Shown one piece after another: positions 1 to 8,369 of a stretch of DNA of 64,000 nucleotides (positions within the stretch are counted from its first letter, which is position 1; every line of letters begins with the position of its first letter). A program made the translations under genes and the position numbers. This DNA is from Yaniella flava (GTDB lineage: Bacteria; Actinomycetota; Actinomycetes; Actinomycetales; Micrococcaceae): contig NZ_BAAAMN010000003.1 in the NCBI RefSeq assembly GCF_039529295.1, positions 102,493-166,492 on the forward strand, in the 5' to 3' direction. Below the pieces are notes generated by a model. The model was not told the origin of the DNA. It was given only the letters and a program-made list of their open reading frames with translations, and did no database searches.

Positions 1-25
1 CGCCTGTATTAGGCTATTGCCCGTG

Positions 26-514
26 ATGGTTTCGAATTCGAATCAGGCAGCAGCCCCTGGCGATAATAGTGTAGCGACCCGATATGGTGGCATCAAAAAG
101 TCTCGCCTGTCGAAAAAGTCGGGACGACTCATTGCCGTGATCGCGCTGATCGCTGCTATTGGCGTGACATTTTGGTTCGCGTTCGCAGGAAACACCAGCC
201 TGTTGGCGTCCAAAAGTGTTGGCTACCAAATCCATGACGAATCCTCGGCCTGGGTGGAATTCGAAGTCACGAAGGAACCCGAAGCGACTGTGGCATGTGC
301 GGTGCGTGTACTTGCTGACAACGCCGCTGTCGCCGGGTACCGTACCGTCGTAATCGGCCCCGAAGAAGACACTGATCAGGCTGGTAAAGACCTCACAAAA
401 TACTACAGCGCCGATGTTCGAACCGACCAATTAGGGTCCTCTGGCGAAGTCGACACCTGTTGGTACGCGGAGGATGGAGAAACCCCTAATCTCACGAATT
501 TCCGTGACTATTAG
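26..514 (+). CDS. DUF4307 family membrane protein
   Basis: A protein of about 162 residues with a basic N-terminal tail, one membrane segment at about residues 33-52 (hydrophobic run ending in FWFAFAG) and an extracytoplasmic domain containing two cysteines (ACAVRV, DTCWYAED). This layout fits the actinobacterial DUF4307 family, usually found beside greA, as here. The function is unknown. Starts TTG at 17, GTG at 23 and ATG at 26 are all in frame; I chose the ATG because too little upstream sequence is visible to judge a ribosome-binding site. The family call rests on general resemblance and gene context. Confidence 0.72.
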   Translation: MVSNSNQAAAPGDNSVATRYGGIKKSRLSKKSGRLIAVIALIAAIGVTFWFAFAGNTSLLASKSVGYQIHDESSAWVEFEVTKEPEATVACAVRVLADNAAVAGYRTVVIGPEEDTDQAGKDLTKYYSADVRTDQLGSSGEVDTCWYAEDGETPNLTNFRDY

Positions 515-545
515 TCTCTAGGAGCGTTTCGTAGTCCTTGAAGCC

Positions 546-576
546 TTGCGCACGTTATTGCGTTCGGTGATATGAT
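546..576 (+). promoter_or_regulatory. Probable greA promoter (extended -10)
   Basis: TATGAT at 571-576 is preceded by TGA (568-570), making an extended -10. A weak -35 (TTGCGC, 546-551) lies 19 bases upstream. Transcription would begin near 583, about 88 bases before the greA ATG. Confidence 0.45.
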
Positions 577-602
577 TACCAGCGGTATATTCCAGAACTG
601 TC

Positions 603-638
603 GCCCCGTCTGCACATATTTGGTGCCGCGGGGCTTTT
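603..638 (+). terminator. Terminator-like hairpin in the greA leader
   Basis: GCCCCG (603-608) pairs with CGGGGC (629-634), with an inner GCAC/GTGC stem (612-615 with 623-626), followed by TTTT (635-638). It lies between the likely greA promoter and the greA start, so it could terminate upstream DUF4307 transcription or attenuate greA. Confidence 0.5.
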
Positions 639-670
639 CGTTTGACGAATGAGAAAATAAGGAGGTCGGC

Positions 671-1159
671 ATGGCCGCAACAAATGACAGCCCTTGGCTG
701 ACGCAAGAAGCTTATGACCGGTTGAAAAACGAACTCGACGAGATCTCTGGGCCTTACCGCCAGGAAATTGTCGATCGTATCGAAGCGGCGCGTGATGAAG
801 GCGACCTGCGCGAAAATGCCGGCTACCACGCTGCCCGTGAAGAGCAGTCGAAAAACGAAGGCCGCATTCAGGAACTCAAGGCCCTGCTAGAAAATGCCGA
901 AGTTGGCGAAGCTGCCGCAGATGACGGTATCGTCAAGCCAGGTATGCTCATCGAATGCAAACTTGCCGGCAATGAGATGAAATTCGTCTTGGGATCGCGT
1001 GAAATTGCAGCCGATTCTGGCATCGAAGTCTACTCTGTTGCCTCCCCGCTTGGCTCCGCAATCGAAGGCCACGAGGCCGGCGAGACTGTGACCTACCAAG
1101 CTCCGAACGGTAAAGACATTGAGGTCGAACTGACTTCCGTCACCCCGTACGACGGCTAA
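671..1159 (+). CDS. greA: Transcription elongation factor GreA
   Basis: A 162-residue protein, the usual GreA length. GreA binds RNA polymerase and stimulates cleavage of backtracked transcripts. The N-terminal coiled coil (about residues 8-75) carries the acidic tip sequence ARDEGDLRENAGYHAAREEQ typical of the family, and the C-terminal half is the FKBP-like domain (EVYSVASPLG, GKDIEVELTSV). The ATG follows a strong AAGGAGG at 659-665. The gene has its own likely promoter and a hairpin-containing leader, and it is followed by a strong inverted repeat at 1205-1243. Confidence 0.97.
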   Translation: MAATNDSPWLTQEAYDRLKNELDEISGPYRQEIVDRIEAARDEGDLRENAGYHAAREEQSKNEGRIQELKALLENAEVGEAAADDGIVKPGMLIECKLAGNEMKFVLGSREIAADSGIEVYSVASPLGSAIEGHEAGETVTYQAPNGKDIEVELTSVTPYDG

Positions 1160-1204
1160 TGTATGTGCAGCCGACCCGCGGCATCGCACACCAGATCATC
1201 TCGA

Positions 1205-1243
1205 CTAAGGGTGGTTTTCCCAACCGGGCAAAACCACCCTTAG
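1205..1243 (+). terminator. greA terminator
   Basis: A 14-bp perfect inverted repeat (1205-1218 with 1230-1243) around an 11-base loop, 45 bases after the greA stop. No long T-run follows. Confidence 0.8.
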
Positions 1244-1279
1244 CGGTTTAAAAGCGTCATTTGGTGTTAGCCTGGTGTT

Positions 1280-1945
1280 GTGTTGAACATCGAAAAATTT
1301 CTGCTGCTAACCGTCCCGCACCGCACACGACTCACCGGTGTCGAATCGCTGTTCGTCAAAGCACGAACCGCTTTGACCCTGCTGGAGTTTGAGCGGTCAT
1401 CAACCCTGTATTTCGCACCAGCTGATGCGTTGAAGGCTTGGGATTTCACCAACCCACTCATCCGGGTGGAACAAGCCAATACGCCGGTTGCTGTTGGCCT
1501 CAATGATGCCTATAAGAAACTCAACAAGTTCCACAATAAAAGCGTCTCGGCCGCCCTGGGCAATAAGAAATTGGATCCCGCGAAGGGCTTGCTTGAGGAA
1601 TTCGCTCGCCAGGGCATCCTGCAAGGCGACACGAAAGAGTATAAACTCGTCGCAACCGACACGCGTGACGACATCCTGGATGACCTCGGCATGGCCCTGC
1701 GTGGACAACGCTCCGTGTCCAAACAGGACCGCATCCTGTTAGAAGTGATAGAAGCTATCAACGCCACCAAACTGCTGCTGGGCTCTCAGCAACCAGACTG
1801 GTCGATGAGCCAGTTCAGTGAACACGTCCACCAGAACCCGTCGGGCCACCCGGTCATCGCACAACTGATCGAGGAGACCTCATCGATGACCGGCCTGATG
1901 GAACAGTCCAAACTGGCGGCTTTAATGCCCCAGAGTGCAGCCTAG
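1280..1945 (+). CDS. GPP34/GOLPH3-like protein (tentative)
   Basis: A 221-residue soluble protein. Two stretches recall the GPP34 (Golgi phosphoprotein 3-like) fold found in many actinobacteria: an N-terminal helix plus a short hydrophobic strand region, and a C-terminal helical segment RILLEVIEAINATKLLLG, which in GPP34 proteins lies after a basic loop. The similarity is loose, and it may instead belong to an uncharacterised Micrococcaceae family. The start is GTG 1280 (TTG 1283 is also possible). Its stop overlaps the convergent ilvA stop by four bases. Confidence 0.5.
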   Translation: MLNIEKFLLLTVPHRTRLTGVESLFVKARTALTLLEFERSSTLYFAPADALKAWDFTNPLIRVEQANTPVAVGLNDAYKKLNKFHNKSVSAALGNKKLDPAKGLLEEFARQGILQGDTKEYKLVATDTRDDILDDLGMALRGQRSVSKQDRILLEVIEAINATKLLLGSQQPDWSMSQFSEHVHQNPSGHPVIAQLIEETSSMTGLMEQSKLAALMPQSAA

Positions 1946-3198
1946 AACTGCACCATCGGGTCGTAGTCGGCTTCGCGGAGGGCTTCGAGCACCAGCTCGG
2001 AGTGGTCGCGGCCGCGGATCTCCATGTCGATGGTGATGTGGACACCACCCATGGTTAATCCCGCGCCGACACGCGAGTGATCCACACGGGTCACGTTCGC
2101 GTCGTTTTCTGCGATAATCCGGGAAATATTCTTCAGCTCACCTGGACGATCACGCAGCGCAATTTTGACGGTCAAGAACCGGCCAGCAGAGCTCAACCCA
2201 ACTTGAATGACCTTTTGCATGAGCATGGGGTCAATATTTCCGCCCGAGAGCACCGCGACGATGGATTCGGATTCGATGCCGAGTTCTTTCAACTTGCCGG
2301 TCATCAGTGCTGCTACCGGTGCAGCGCCGGCGGGTTCAACCACCATCTTCGAGCGTTCCAGCAGAAACACGATGGCCGCAGCAATCTCGTCATCGGTGAC
2401 CGTGACGACCTCATCGCACAGTTCCTGAATCACATCGAAGGGGACTTCGCCCGGACGACCCACCGCAATACCATCGGCGATCGTGGCAACATTGTCTAAC
2501 GACACCGGTTTGCCAGCAACCAACGACGGTGGGTAGGCAGCTGCTTTTTCGGCTTGCACACCGATGACGTTGATGTGGCGCCCCTGCCGGCGTGCTTCTT
2601 CCTTGAGCGCGATAGCGGTTCCGGCCAGCAGGCCTCCCCCACCGATGCTCATGATGACGGTGTCGACATCGGGCTGCTGCTCTAAGATCTCGATACCAAC
2701 GGTGCCCTGACCGGCTACCACGTGAGCGTTGTCGAACGGGTGAATAAACGTCGCCCCGGTTTCTTCGGCGTAGCGCGCCGCCAACTCGAGTGCCTCATCC
2801 ACGTTATTGCCGGCCAACACGACAGTCGCCCCGTGGTCACGGGTGGCCTGTACCTTCGGCAAGGCGGCTCCTAAGGCCATATAGATCCGAGCTTCAATGC
2901 CGAGCTTCGATGCGGCCAGGGCGACGCCCTGGGCGTGGTTGCCTGCCGATGCGGCAACGACACCTTTGGCTTTTTCTTCATCAGTCAGTGACGCCATGTG
3001 CACGTAGGCGCCACGGACTTTGAAGGAGCCCGCACGCTGCAGGTTTTCGCACTTGAGGTGAACCGTTGAACCGGTAATTCGACCGAGCGCACGCGAGTGG
3101 TCCATGGGGGTTTCTCGAATGACGTCTTTGAGAGTTTCACGAGCTGACTCGATATCTTCGTATCGGACCTTCGGGGAACCGGTTTCGCTAGATTGCAA
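1942..3198 (-). CDS. ilvA: Threonine ammonia-lyase (threonine dehydratase)
   Basis: A 418-residue PLP enzyme that deaminates threonine to 2-oxobutanoate, feeding isoleucine synthesis. The PLP lysine is K60 in AGSFKVRGAY. The glycine-rich phosphate loop is near residue 186 (SIGGGGLLAG). From about residue 340 there is a single ACT-type regulatory domain (LTVKIALRDRPGELKNISRI). One ACT domain and this length match the short IlvA/TdcB form, so allosteric control may differ from long two-ACT enzymes. The start is TTG 3198 with AGGAG six bases upstream. No other branched-chain gene is nearby. Confidence 0.93.
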   Translation of the reverse strand: MQSSETGSPKVRYEDIESARETLKDVIRETPMDHSRALGRITGSTVHLKCENLQRAGSFKVRGAYVHMASLTDEEKAKGVVAASAGNHAQGVALAASKLGIEARIYMALGAALPKVQATRDHGATVVLAGNNVDEALELAARYAEETGATFIHPFDNAHVVAGQGTVGIEILEQQPDVDTVIMSIGGGGLLAGTAIALKEEARRQGRHINVIGVQAEKAAAYPPSLVAGKPVSLDNVATIADGIAVGRPGEVPFDVIQELCDEVVTVTDDEIAAAIVFLLERSKMVVEPAGAAPVAALMTGKLKELGIESESIVAVLSGGNIDPMLMQKVIQVGLSSAGRFLTVKIALRDRPGELKNISRIIAENDANVTRVDHSRVGAGLTMGGVHITIDMEIRGRDHSELVLEALREADYDPMVQF

Positions 3199-3235
3199 CT
3201 ATTTCTCCTGCACAACGGTGTTCTTCGGTGGGATT

Positions 3236-4435
3236 TTAAGCTGGTTGTTCTGTGGGTGGGCCAGCCGACTGACTGGGTTCCGGTTCGGGGTCCGGGTCTT
3301 CCAGCCATGGTTTCTTCGATAAGTATTTTACAAACGCGTTGATAAACGCCATCACTGGCACAGCAAAGACGGCACCGACCAGTCCCATGGTGGCGGTACC
3401 TGCGGCCACGGCCAAGAAGACTGCCAACGGGTGGAGGTTCACGGCTTTGCCCATCACGAGTGGCTGCAGGACGTTTGATTCAAGTTGCTGGACGCCCAAC
3501 ACGACCGCCAACATCAGCAGCGCGTTCACCCAGTCATTGGCGACCAGGGCGAGCAGCACGGCGATACCACCGGTGAGGAAAGCACCAACGATGGGGATGA
3601 ATGCCCCCAGAAAGACGAGGACACCCAGGGGCATGGCTAATGGTACGCCTAGTAGCCACGCGCCCATGCCGATACCGACGGCATCGACGAAGGCCACGAA
3701 GATTTGGACGCGGACGTATGAGCCGAGTGCGCCCCAGCCGGCGTAGCCTGCACCGTCCACCGCACGGCGGTGGATGAACGGTATGAAGTTGAGCAAAAAG
3801 CTCCAGATTTTCGGGCCGTCTTTCAAAAAGAAAATCAGCGCAAAGAGCGCCATGACAATGCCAGCAAGGATGTTTGTTGCTGTGGAGCCGAAATCGAGGG
3901 CTCCGGAGACGATTGCACCGGAGTTTTCTTGCAGTGTGTTGGTGACATCACCGAGGAGTTCTTGGTAATCCAGGTTTTCAAACGATAAGCCCCAGGATTC
4001 AACCAGCGCGATCAGGTCTCGGATACCTGCCATGACGGAGGCCTGCATCGTGGCGAAACCCGCCGCCAACTGTTGGCCAGCTACGGTGAGGAGCGCGACA
4101 ACGACCATGGTGAGCAAGGCGGTCAGCGTGAGCGAGGATAGCACCGGTGGAAATTTGAGTTTCAACAGGAACCGGTGGGCCGGCTGCAGCAGTGTCGCAA
4201 GTAACGCGGCGATCAGGACGGGAATAATCAGTAAGGAGACGTGAGAGAGCAACCAGACTGCTACTGCGGTCATTGCGATGATGAGCAGCACACGCCAGGA
4301 CCAGGCAGCTGCAACCACCACTCCGTAGGGCAAGTCTGTGGCAAGTTTCTCTTGGACACGTTTGGAAATCACCGTCTTCGGCTTCTTGCTATCAGCTGGT
4401 TTATTCCCAGCCGACGACGTTGATGGTGTGGTCAC
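3236..4435 (-). CDS. AI-2E family transporter
   Basis: A 399-residue integral membrane protein with about eight helices, including paired N-terminal helices after a lysine-rich tail (residues 1-40) and the family's C-terminal block (LPLAMPLGVLVFLGAFIPIVG, then NLHPLAVFLAVAAGTATMGLVGAVFAVPV, each shown here by its conserved GAFIPIVG and GAVFAVP cores). AI-2E family members include the autoinducer exporter TqsA and Na+/H+ antiporters, so the substrate cannot be assigned. The C-terminus is proline/glutamate rich. The start GTG 4435 follows AAAGGAGA. Confidence 0.9.
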   Translation of the reverse strand: MTTPSTSSAGNKPADSKKPKTVISKRVQEKLATDLPYGVVVAAAWSWRVLLIIAMTAVAVWLLSHVSLLIIPVLIAALLATLLQPAHRFLLKLKFPPVLSSLTLTALLTMVVVALLTVAGQQLAAGFATMQASVMAGIRDLIALVESWGLSFENLDYQELLGDVTNTLQENSGAIVSGALDFGSTATNILAGIVMALFALIFFLKDGPKIWSFLLNFIPFIHRRAVDGAGYAGWGALGSYVRVQIFVAFVDAVGIGMGAWLLGVPLAMPLGVLVFLGAFIPIVGAFLTGGIAVLLALVANDWVNALLMLAVVLGVQQLESNVLQPLVMGKAVNLHPLAVFLAVAAGTATMGLVGAVFAVPVMAFINAFVKYLSKKPWLEDPDPEPEPSQSAGPPTEQPA

Positions 4436-4507
4436 ACGGTCTCCTTTGTCCAGCTGTTGCCTAGCGTAATCCTTGGCTGGAAGTGGATTGGCTATATTCC
4501 TTCAGAA

Positions 4508-4551
4508 TACAACGGTGGCCGGCCCCCGTTTGGGAACCGGCCACCGTTGTA
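4508..4551 (-). terminator. Terminator of the Bax-inhibitor-1 gene
   Basis: A 15-bp perfect inverted repeat (4508-4522 with 4537-4551), 26 bases after the stop at 4578. Confidence 0.8.
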
Positions 4552-4577
4552 TGTAAAGCGAGTTACGCGAGGGCTTC

Positions 4578-5462
4578 CTAGTCTTGGTTGAAGATCGCCA
4601 GAATACGCAGGATCTCAACGTAGAGCCAGACCATAGTGGTCGCCAGACCGAATGCGGCAGTCCACGAGTAACGCTCTGGAGCGCCTGCACGGACACCTTC
4701 TTCAATCGAGGTGAAGTCCATGACCAACGAGTAGGAGGCCAAGAACACGGCGAGCAAGCCGATAGCGATGCCCAACCAGCCGGAACGCATGCCGAACATG
4801 CCGTCAATGGCACCGGTGATCATGAGCACAAAGTTCAGCACGCTAAAGAGCAGGTACCCGACCATCGCAATCATGACGATGCGAGTCATCTTTGGAGTCG
4901 CACGGACCTTACCGGAGCGGTAGAGCGCCAGTACAACGGCGAATACCGACAAGGTCGCAAGGACAGCTTGGAAAGCGATGCCTGGCCAGCGCTGATCGAA
5001 CATTGACGACAGGCCGCCCAGGAATACACCCGTGGCAACCGCATAGATCGAAATCATTGCCGGTGACGGTTCGCGCTTGAAGGCGTTGATCAGACCAAAG
5101 ACGAAGCCGACGCCCGCCGCAATAAAGTAGAGACCGGCGTTTTCCACCGGGGTGGCGAAGGTCCAGCCGAAGACGGCGCCTGCCACGAGCATCAAGAAGA
5201 CCAAGCTCGTGCGGTTGATCACCGAGCCATAGGTCATGCGGCCGGTATCAGCCGCTGTGGCCGATGGCTGCTGGTACATCTGGGCCAGCTGCTCGGAGCT
5301 CATGTTGCCGGGGTCGCCGGTCTGTGGTGCCTGGCCAACGGAACCTGTTGGCTGGCTCTGCTGAGCCTGACCTTGTGCATACTGGTAACCAGCATGCTGT
5401 TCCTGCCGGGCCTGCTGTACAGGCTCCTGGAAGGCCTTTGAACGGAATACGGGGTTGGGCAT
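4578..5462 (-). CDS. Bax inhibitor-1/YccA family membrane protein
   Basis: A protein of about 294 residues with a glutamine-rich cytoplasmic N-terminus (about 75 residues) followed by seven membrane helices. Family marks include the block around GLINAFKREPSPAMISIYAV and the C-terminal FTSIEEGVRAGAPERYSW, near which YccA/BI-1 proteins carry their conserved acidic residues. Family members are membrane proteins with possible ion-leak roles; the bacterial function is poorly known. I chose ATG 5462 (MPNPVF) because AAAGGA lies just upstream. The frame stays open to 5510, but that extension lacks a ribosome-binding site. Confidence 0.9.
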   Translation of the reverse strand: MPNPVFRSKAFQEPVQQARQEQHAGYQYAQGQAQQSQPTGSVGQAPQTGDPGNMSSEQLAQMYQQPSATAADTGRMTYGSVINRTSLVFLMLVAGAVFGWTFATPVENAGLYFIAAGVGFVFGLINAFKREPSPAMISIYAVATGVFLGGLSSMFDQRWPGIAFQAVLATLSVFAVVLALYRSGKVRATPKMTRIVMIAMVGYLLFSVLNFVLMITGAIDGMFGMRSGWLGIAIGLLAVFLASYSLVMDFTSIEEGVRAGAPERYSWTAAFGLATTMVWLYVEILRILAIFNQD

Positions 5463-5663
5463 GCCAATCCTTTCTCGACAATCCCACCGGCTAGGAGGTC
5501 CGGTAGGCATATCACAATCGTCCTCTAGCCTAATGCCACAACCACGTCATTGCACGCCAAAGCATAAGTTTTTGACAAAAATTCACATTGCGCGGAGCGT
5601 CTTCCTTCGTATGCAAACCCCGTAAGCTGAGTAAGAACCGGATGTAGATGCGAAAGGACCGTT

Positions 5664-6209
5664 TTGAGCCAGCAGCAAGCACAGCAAAAACCACCGTCAA
5701 AATTTCCGCAATATATTGCGCCTATCATTATTTTGATCTTGGCTGCCGGTGCGGCAATCTACGGCGTGCTCTGGTCCATGGACGAATCAAATAACACCGC
5801 CTCGAACGATGCTGCAACAACAGATCAAAGCGAGCAACCAGCGCAACCCGATAACTCGGCCCATCCGGCAGATGTAGAACAAGAATTCCCCGAAGCTGAC
5901 GCATCACAACACGAAGCACTGGCAGCCGCTCGGTCGGAATTGGAGCTCTATGTTTTATCTGAACACCAGCTTCAGCTCGTGCTAGCTGACCCACAGTTCG
6001 GCTACGAATTGGAACAAGATGCAATAGACTTTGCCGTGGAAAATGTAGCCGTTGATTGGAATGAGCAGGCACACCAATACGCGGCGGCGACACTGAACGA
6101 ATTCCCTGACGTTGAAGTAACTGATCTTCAAGAAATTATGGTGAATGATCCTGAAGGTCCCCAGTTCACTGAGGAACAAACCGAGTATGCTCTATCGCAA
6201 CTGGACTAA
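5664..6209 (+). CDS. Ltp-type surface-exposed protein, membrane anchored
   Basis: A 181-residue protein with one N-terminal membrane segment (about residues 18-38), a low-complexity acidic/Q-rich linker (about 42-80), and a C-terminal region with two degenerate copies of the Ltp (host cell surface-exposed lipoprotein) repeat, recognisable from AIDFAVENVAVDWNEQA and FTEEQTEYALSQL. There is no lipobox cysteine, so it is anchored by the helix. Ltp proteins are best known from phages and Gram-positive surface proteins. The start is TTG 5664 with GAAAGGA upstream. It is probably co-transcribed with the next gene, 21 bases away. Confidence 0.65.
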   Translation: MSQQQAQQKPPSKFPQYIAPIIILILAAGAAIYGVLWSMDESNNTASNDAATTDQSEQPAQPDNSAHPADVEQEFPEADASQHEALAAARSELELYVLSEHQLQLVLADPQFGYELEQDAIDFAVENVAVDWNEQAHQYAAATLNEFPDVEVTDLQEIMVNDPEGPQFTEEQTEYALSQLD

Positions 6210-6230
6210 CGACGAGCTATTGAGGAAGCC

Positions 6231-6797
6231 ATGACGAGTCAAGATCATCCCACACCCGAGGACTCCCAGCCTGCTGCCGACTCGTCCGCGTCATTCGCTC
6301 CGCCTCCCCCGCTGCCGAGTGTCCCCGGAGATACCGACATTGAAGATGAGAACGACGACGATTTCGAAGGCGTCGGTCTTGCCACCGAGATGGTCTTTTC
6401 AGGTCAGCAACGCGAAGCCCTGCGCAGCGGATCAGCTTATGAGCACCTCGACACCGGAGAACTATCCTCCGACGACGCCGAGACAAACTACGACGACGTA
6501 CAGCATACGACGCAGCTGATTATTGGCGAAGAACCAGTTGCCGCACGTCCTATTCCGCCAATACAGCAACAGCCACAGCCCACCTCGTATAGCCAGCAGT
6601 CATACGCGCCCGCACAAACCCAGCCGCCGGCCGCACACCGATCTGCGGAGAATGCCGCACAGCAGCATTACTCCCAGGCGACCGGTTCTTCAAACGAACC
6701 ATTTGCCATCACCATGATGATTGTCTTGGGAATCGTCGCACTCGGAGTCTTCGGGGTGTTAGGGCTGCTCATCTACCGTGTGCTTGCTGGCGGATAG
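6231..6797 (+). CDS. Hypothetical protein with one C-terminal membrane helix
   Basis: 188 residues. The first 150 are low-complexity (acidic near the start, then proline/glutamine rich) and probably disordered. A single hydrophobic helix ends the protein (core MIVLGIVALGVFGVLGLLIY), predicting a tail-anchored orientation. No known domain is recognised. It follows the Ltp-type gene by 21 bases and probably shares its transcript. Confidence 0.7.
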   Translation: MTSQDHPTPEDSQPAADSSASFAPPPPLPSVPGDTDIEDENDDDFEGVGLATEMVFSGQQREALRSGSAYEHLDTGELSSDDAETNYDDVQHTTQLIIGEEPVAARPIPPIQQQPQPTSYSQQSYAPAQTQPPAAHRSAENAAQQHYSQATGSSNEPFAITMMIVLGIVALGVFGVLGLLIYRVLAGG

Positions 6798-6810
6798 CCA
6801 CACAAAAAAA

Positions 6811-6850
6811 TCTGGGCCCTACCACCGGATACTTGGCGGTACGACCCAGA
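6811..6850 (-). terminator. Shared terminator between convergent genes
   Basis: An imperfect 16-bp inverted repeat (6811-6826 with 6835-6850, three mismatches). Read on the minus strand it is followed by seven T residues (6804-6810 complement), so it chiefly ends the 3-hydroxybutyryl-CoA dehydrogenase transcript. Confidence 0.7.
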
Positions 6851-6866
6851 TTGCTAAAAACACAGC

Positions 6867-7730
6867 TTATTTGCTGTAGTCGTAAAATCCTTTACCGGTC
6901 TTTCGACCAAGGTTGCCGTCGTCAACGAGCTTCGTCAGGGTCGGGCTGACCTCATTGACGAGCTCATCGTTAGGCTCCTGTGCCGCCAACTTTTGGATAC
7001 CGTGATTGATATCAACACCCACCAGATCCATGAGCGTGAACGGCCCCATCGGGTGGCTCAGGCCTTCTTTGATCGCTGTATCGATGTCTTCGACCGAAGC
7101 ATAGCCGTCCTCATAGAGGTGGAGCGCTTCGCCAACGATAGCCATCAGGATACGGTTCACAATGAACCCAAAGATTTCCTTTTCGACGACCACCGGGGTC
7201 TTGCCCAAGGCTTTAGCCAGCTCTAAGGAGCGATCCAGGGTTTCCTGATGGGTGTGTTCGCCGCCTACAACTTCAACCAGTGCCATCTGCAGTACCGGGT
7301 TGAAGAAGTGCACGTTGCACACGCGCTCAGGGTGTTTGAGTCCTTCAGCCAATTTCGAAGAAACAATCGACGAGGAGTTCGAGGCGAGAATAGTTTCTGG
7401 AGCCGCAACGGCGTCAAGATCAGCGAATAGTTGCTGTTTGATCTCTAGATCCTCGACAATCGCTTCAACGACGAACGAGGAGTTTTTGACTGCAGTATCG
7501 CGATCGGTGGTGAATTCCAGGTTGTCGAAACCAGTCTCGACGGCTTCTTCACTCACGCGCTGACGCTCAATCAGGCGGCCGGTCGATTTTTTGAGCTGCT
7601 CGCGGGCGTTCTCGAGGAAACGCTCCTCGACATCCACGAGGTAGGTTTGGAAACCACTCATTGCTGCAACGAACGCAACTTCGCGGCCCATAGTGCCGCC
7701 GCCGATCACAGTGATCGCAGATTCTTTCAT
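6867..7730 (-). CDS. 3-hydroxybutyryl-CoA dehydrogenase
   Basis: 287 residues, standard for FadB2/Hbd-type enzymes, which interconvert 3-hydroxyacyl-CoA and 3-oxoacyl-CoA with NAD(P). The N-terminal Rossmann motif is GGGTMGREVAF. Active-site signatures are SNSSSIVSSKLA and HFFNPVLQMALVEVV, and the helical C-terminal domain contains the family motif GFIVNRILMA and GLSHPMGPFTLMDLVG. It stands alone, so it may act in short-chain fatty-acid or hydroxybutyrate metabolism. The ATG at 7730 has AGGAAAG upstream. Confidence 0.93.
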   Translation of the reverse strand: MKESAITVIGGGTMGREVAFVAAMSGFQTYLVDVEERFLENAREQLKKSTGRLIERQRVSEEAVETGFDNLEFTTDRDTAVKNSSFVVEAIVEDLEIKQQLFADLDAVAAPETILASNSSSIVSSKLAEGLKHPERVCNVHFFNPVLQMALVEVVGGEHTHQETLDRSLELAKALGKTPVVVEKEIFGFIVNRILMAIVGEALHLYEDGYASVEDIDTAIKEGLSHPMGPFTLMDLVGVDINHGIQKLAAQEPNDELVNEVSPTLTKLVDDGNLGRKTGKGFYDYSK

Positions 7731-7845
7731 ATTGCTTCTTTCCTAATTTCTTTGGTCAATTCTTCGGAAATCATTCTACGGATCGAATCTGAATACAACG
7801 TTTGAGCAGCTGATTATTCACTGACGAAAGTGAACAGCACCACTG

Positions 7846-8243
7846 TTAGTGAGCTACTGCTGCAAGATGATCGCCCAAGAATGCTTTCTGGTCTTCAGGG
7901 ATTGGTTCCGGTCGATGATCGGGACCCACGTTGATATAGACGACCCGCGACTCAGCGGTGAGCTCTTCGTTTTGGTAGGCCTGCTCGTGCAGCGTAAACG
8001 AACTCGTACCGATCCGTTCGACCTGAATCTCGACAGTGACTCAGGTGCCAAGACGAGTTCCCGGTGAAAAGTAATCGTGTATTCCTTGATCATCAACGGG
8101 AACGCGGTCGCATCATTCGGATCCATAAACGCATCAAGCAATTCGTGCCGAGCTTCTTGGAACCAGGCCGGTAAGACCGTGTTGTGGACATGACCGGATG
8201 GGCCCAAATCATCGATTCTCGGCAGGACGCTGGCTGTTATCAA
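7846..8243 (-). pseudogene. Hotdog acyl-CoA thioesterase, frameshifted
   Basis: From TTG 8243 (GAGGAA upstream) the protein reads as a 4HBT-type thioesterase (RIDDLGPSGHVHN, AWFQEARHELLDAF, IKEYTITFHRELVL). Near 8050 the frame is lost. The family continuation (VTVEIQVERIGTSSF, LHEQAYQNEELTAESRVVYI, ending at the TAA at 7846-7848) lies in another frame of the same strand. One extra base, for example GG instead of G in CCTGAGTC, would restore a protein of about 132 residues. As given the gene is broken: recent pseudogene or assembly error. Such enzymes hydrolyse acyl-CoA thioesters. Confidence 0.8.
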
Positions 8244-8369
8244 TGCTATTCCTCATGGTGTTTGGGGTTACAGACAAAGCGACGACTCATGCCACCTTTT
8301 GTATTTCTGCGCTTCTTTCCCTCACGGGAGCTCCAAGGACCCAAGACTGCCGAGGAGGCCTCGCTGAAA

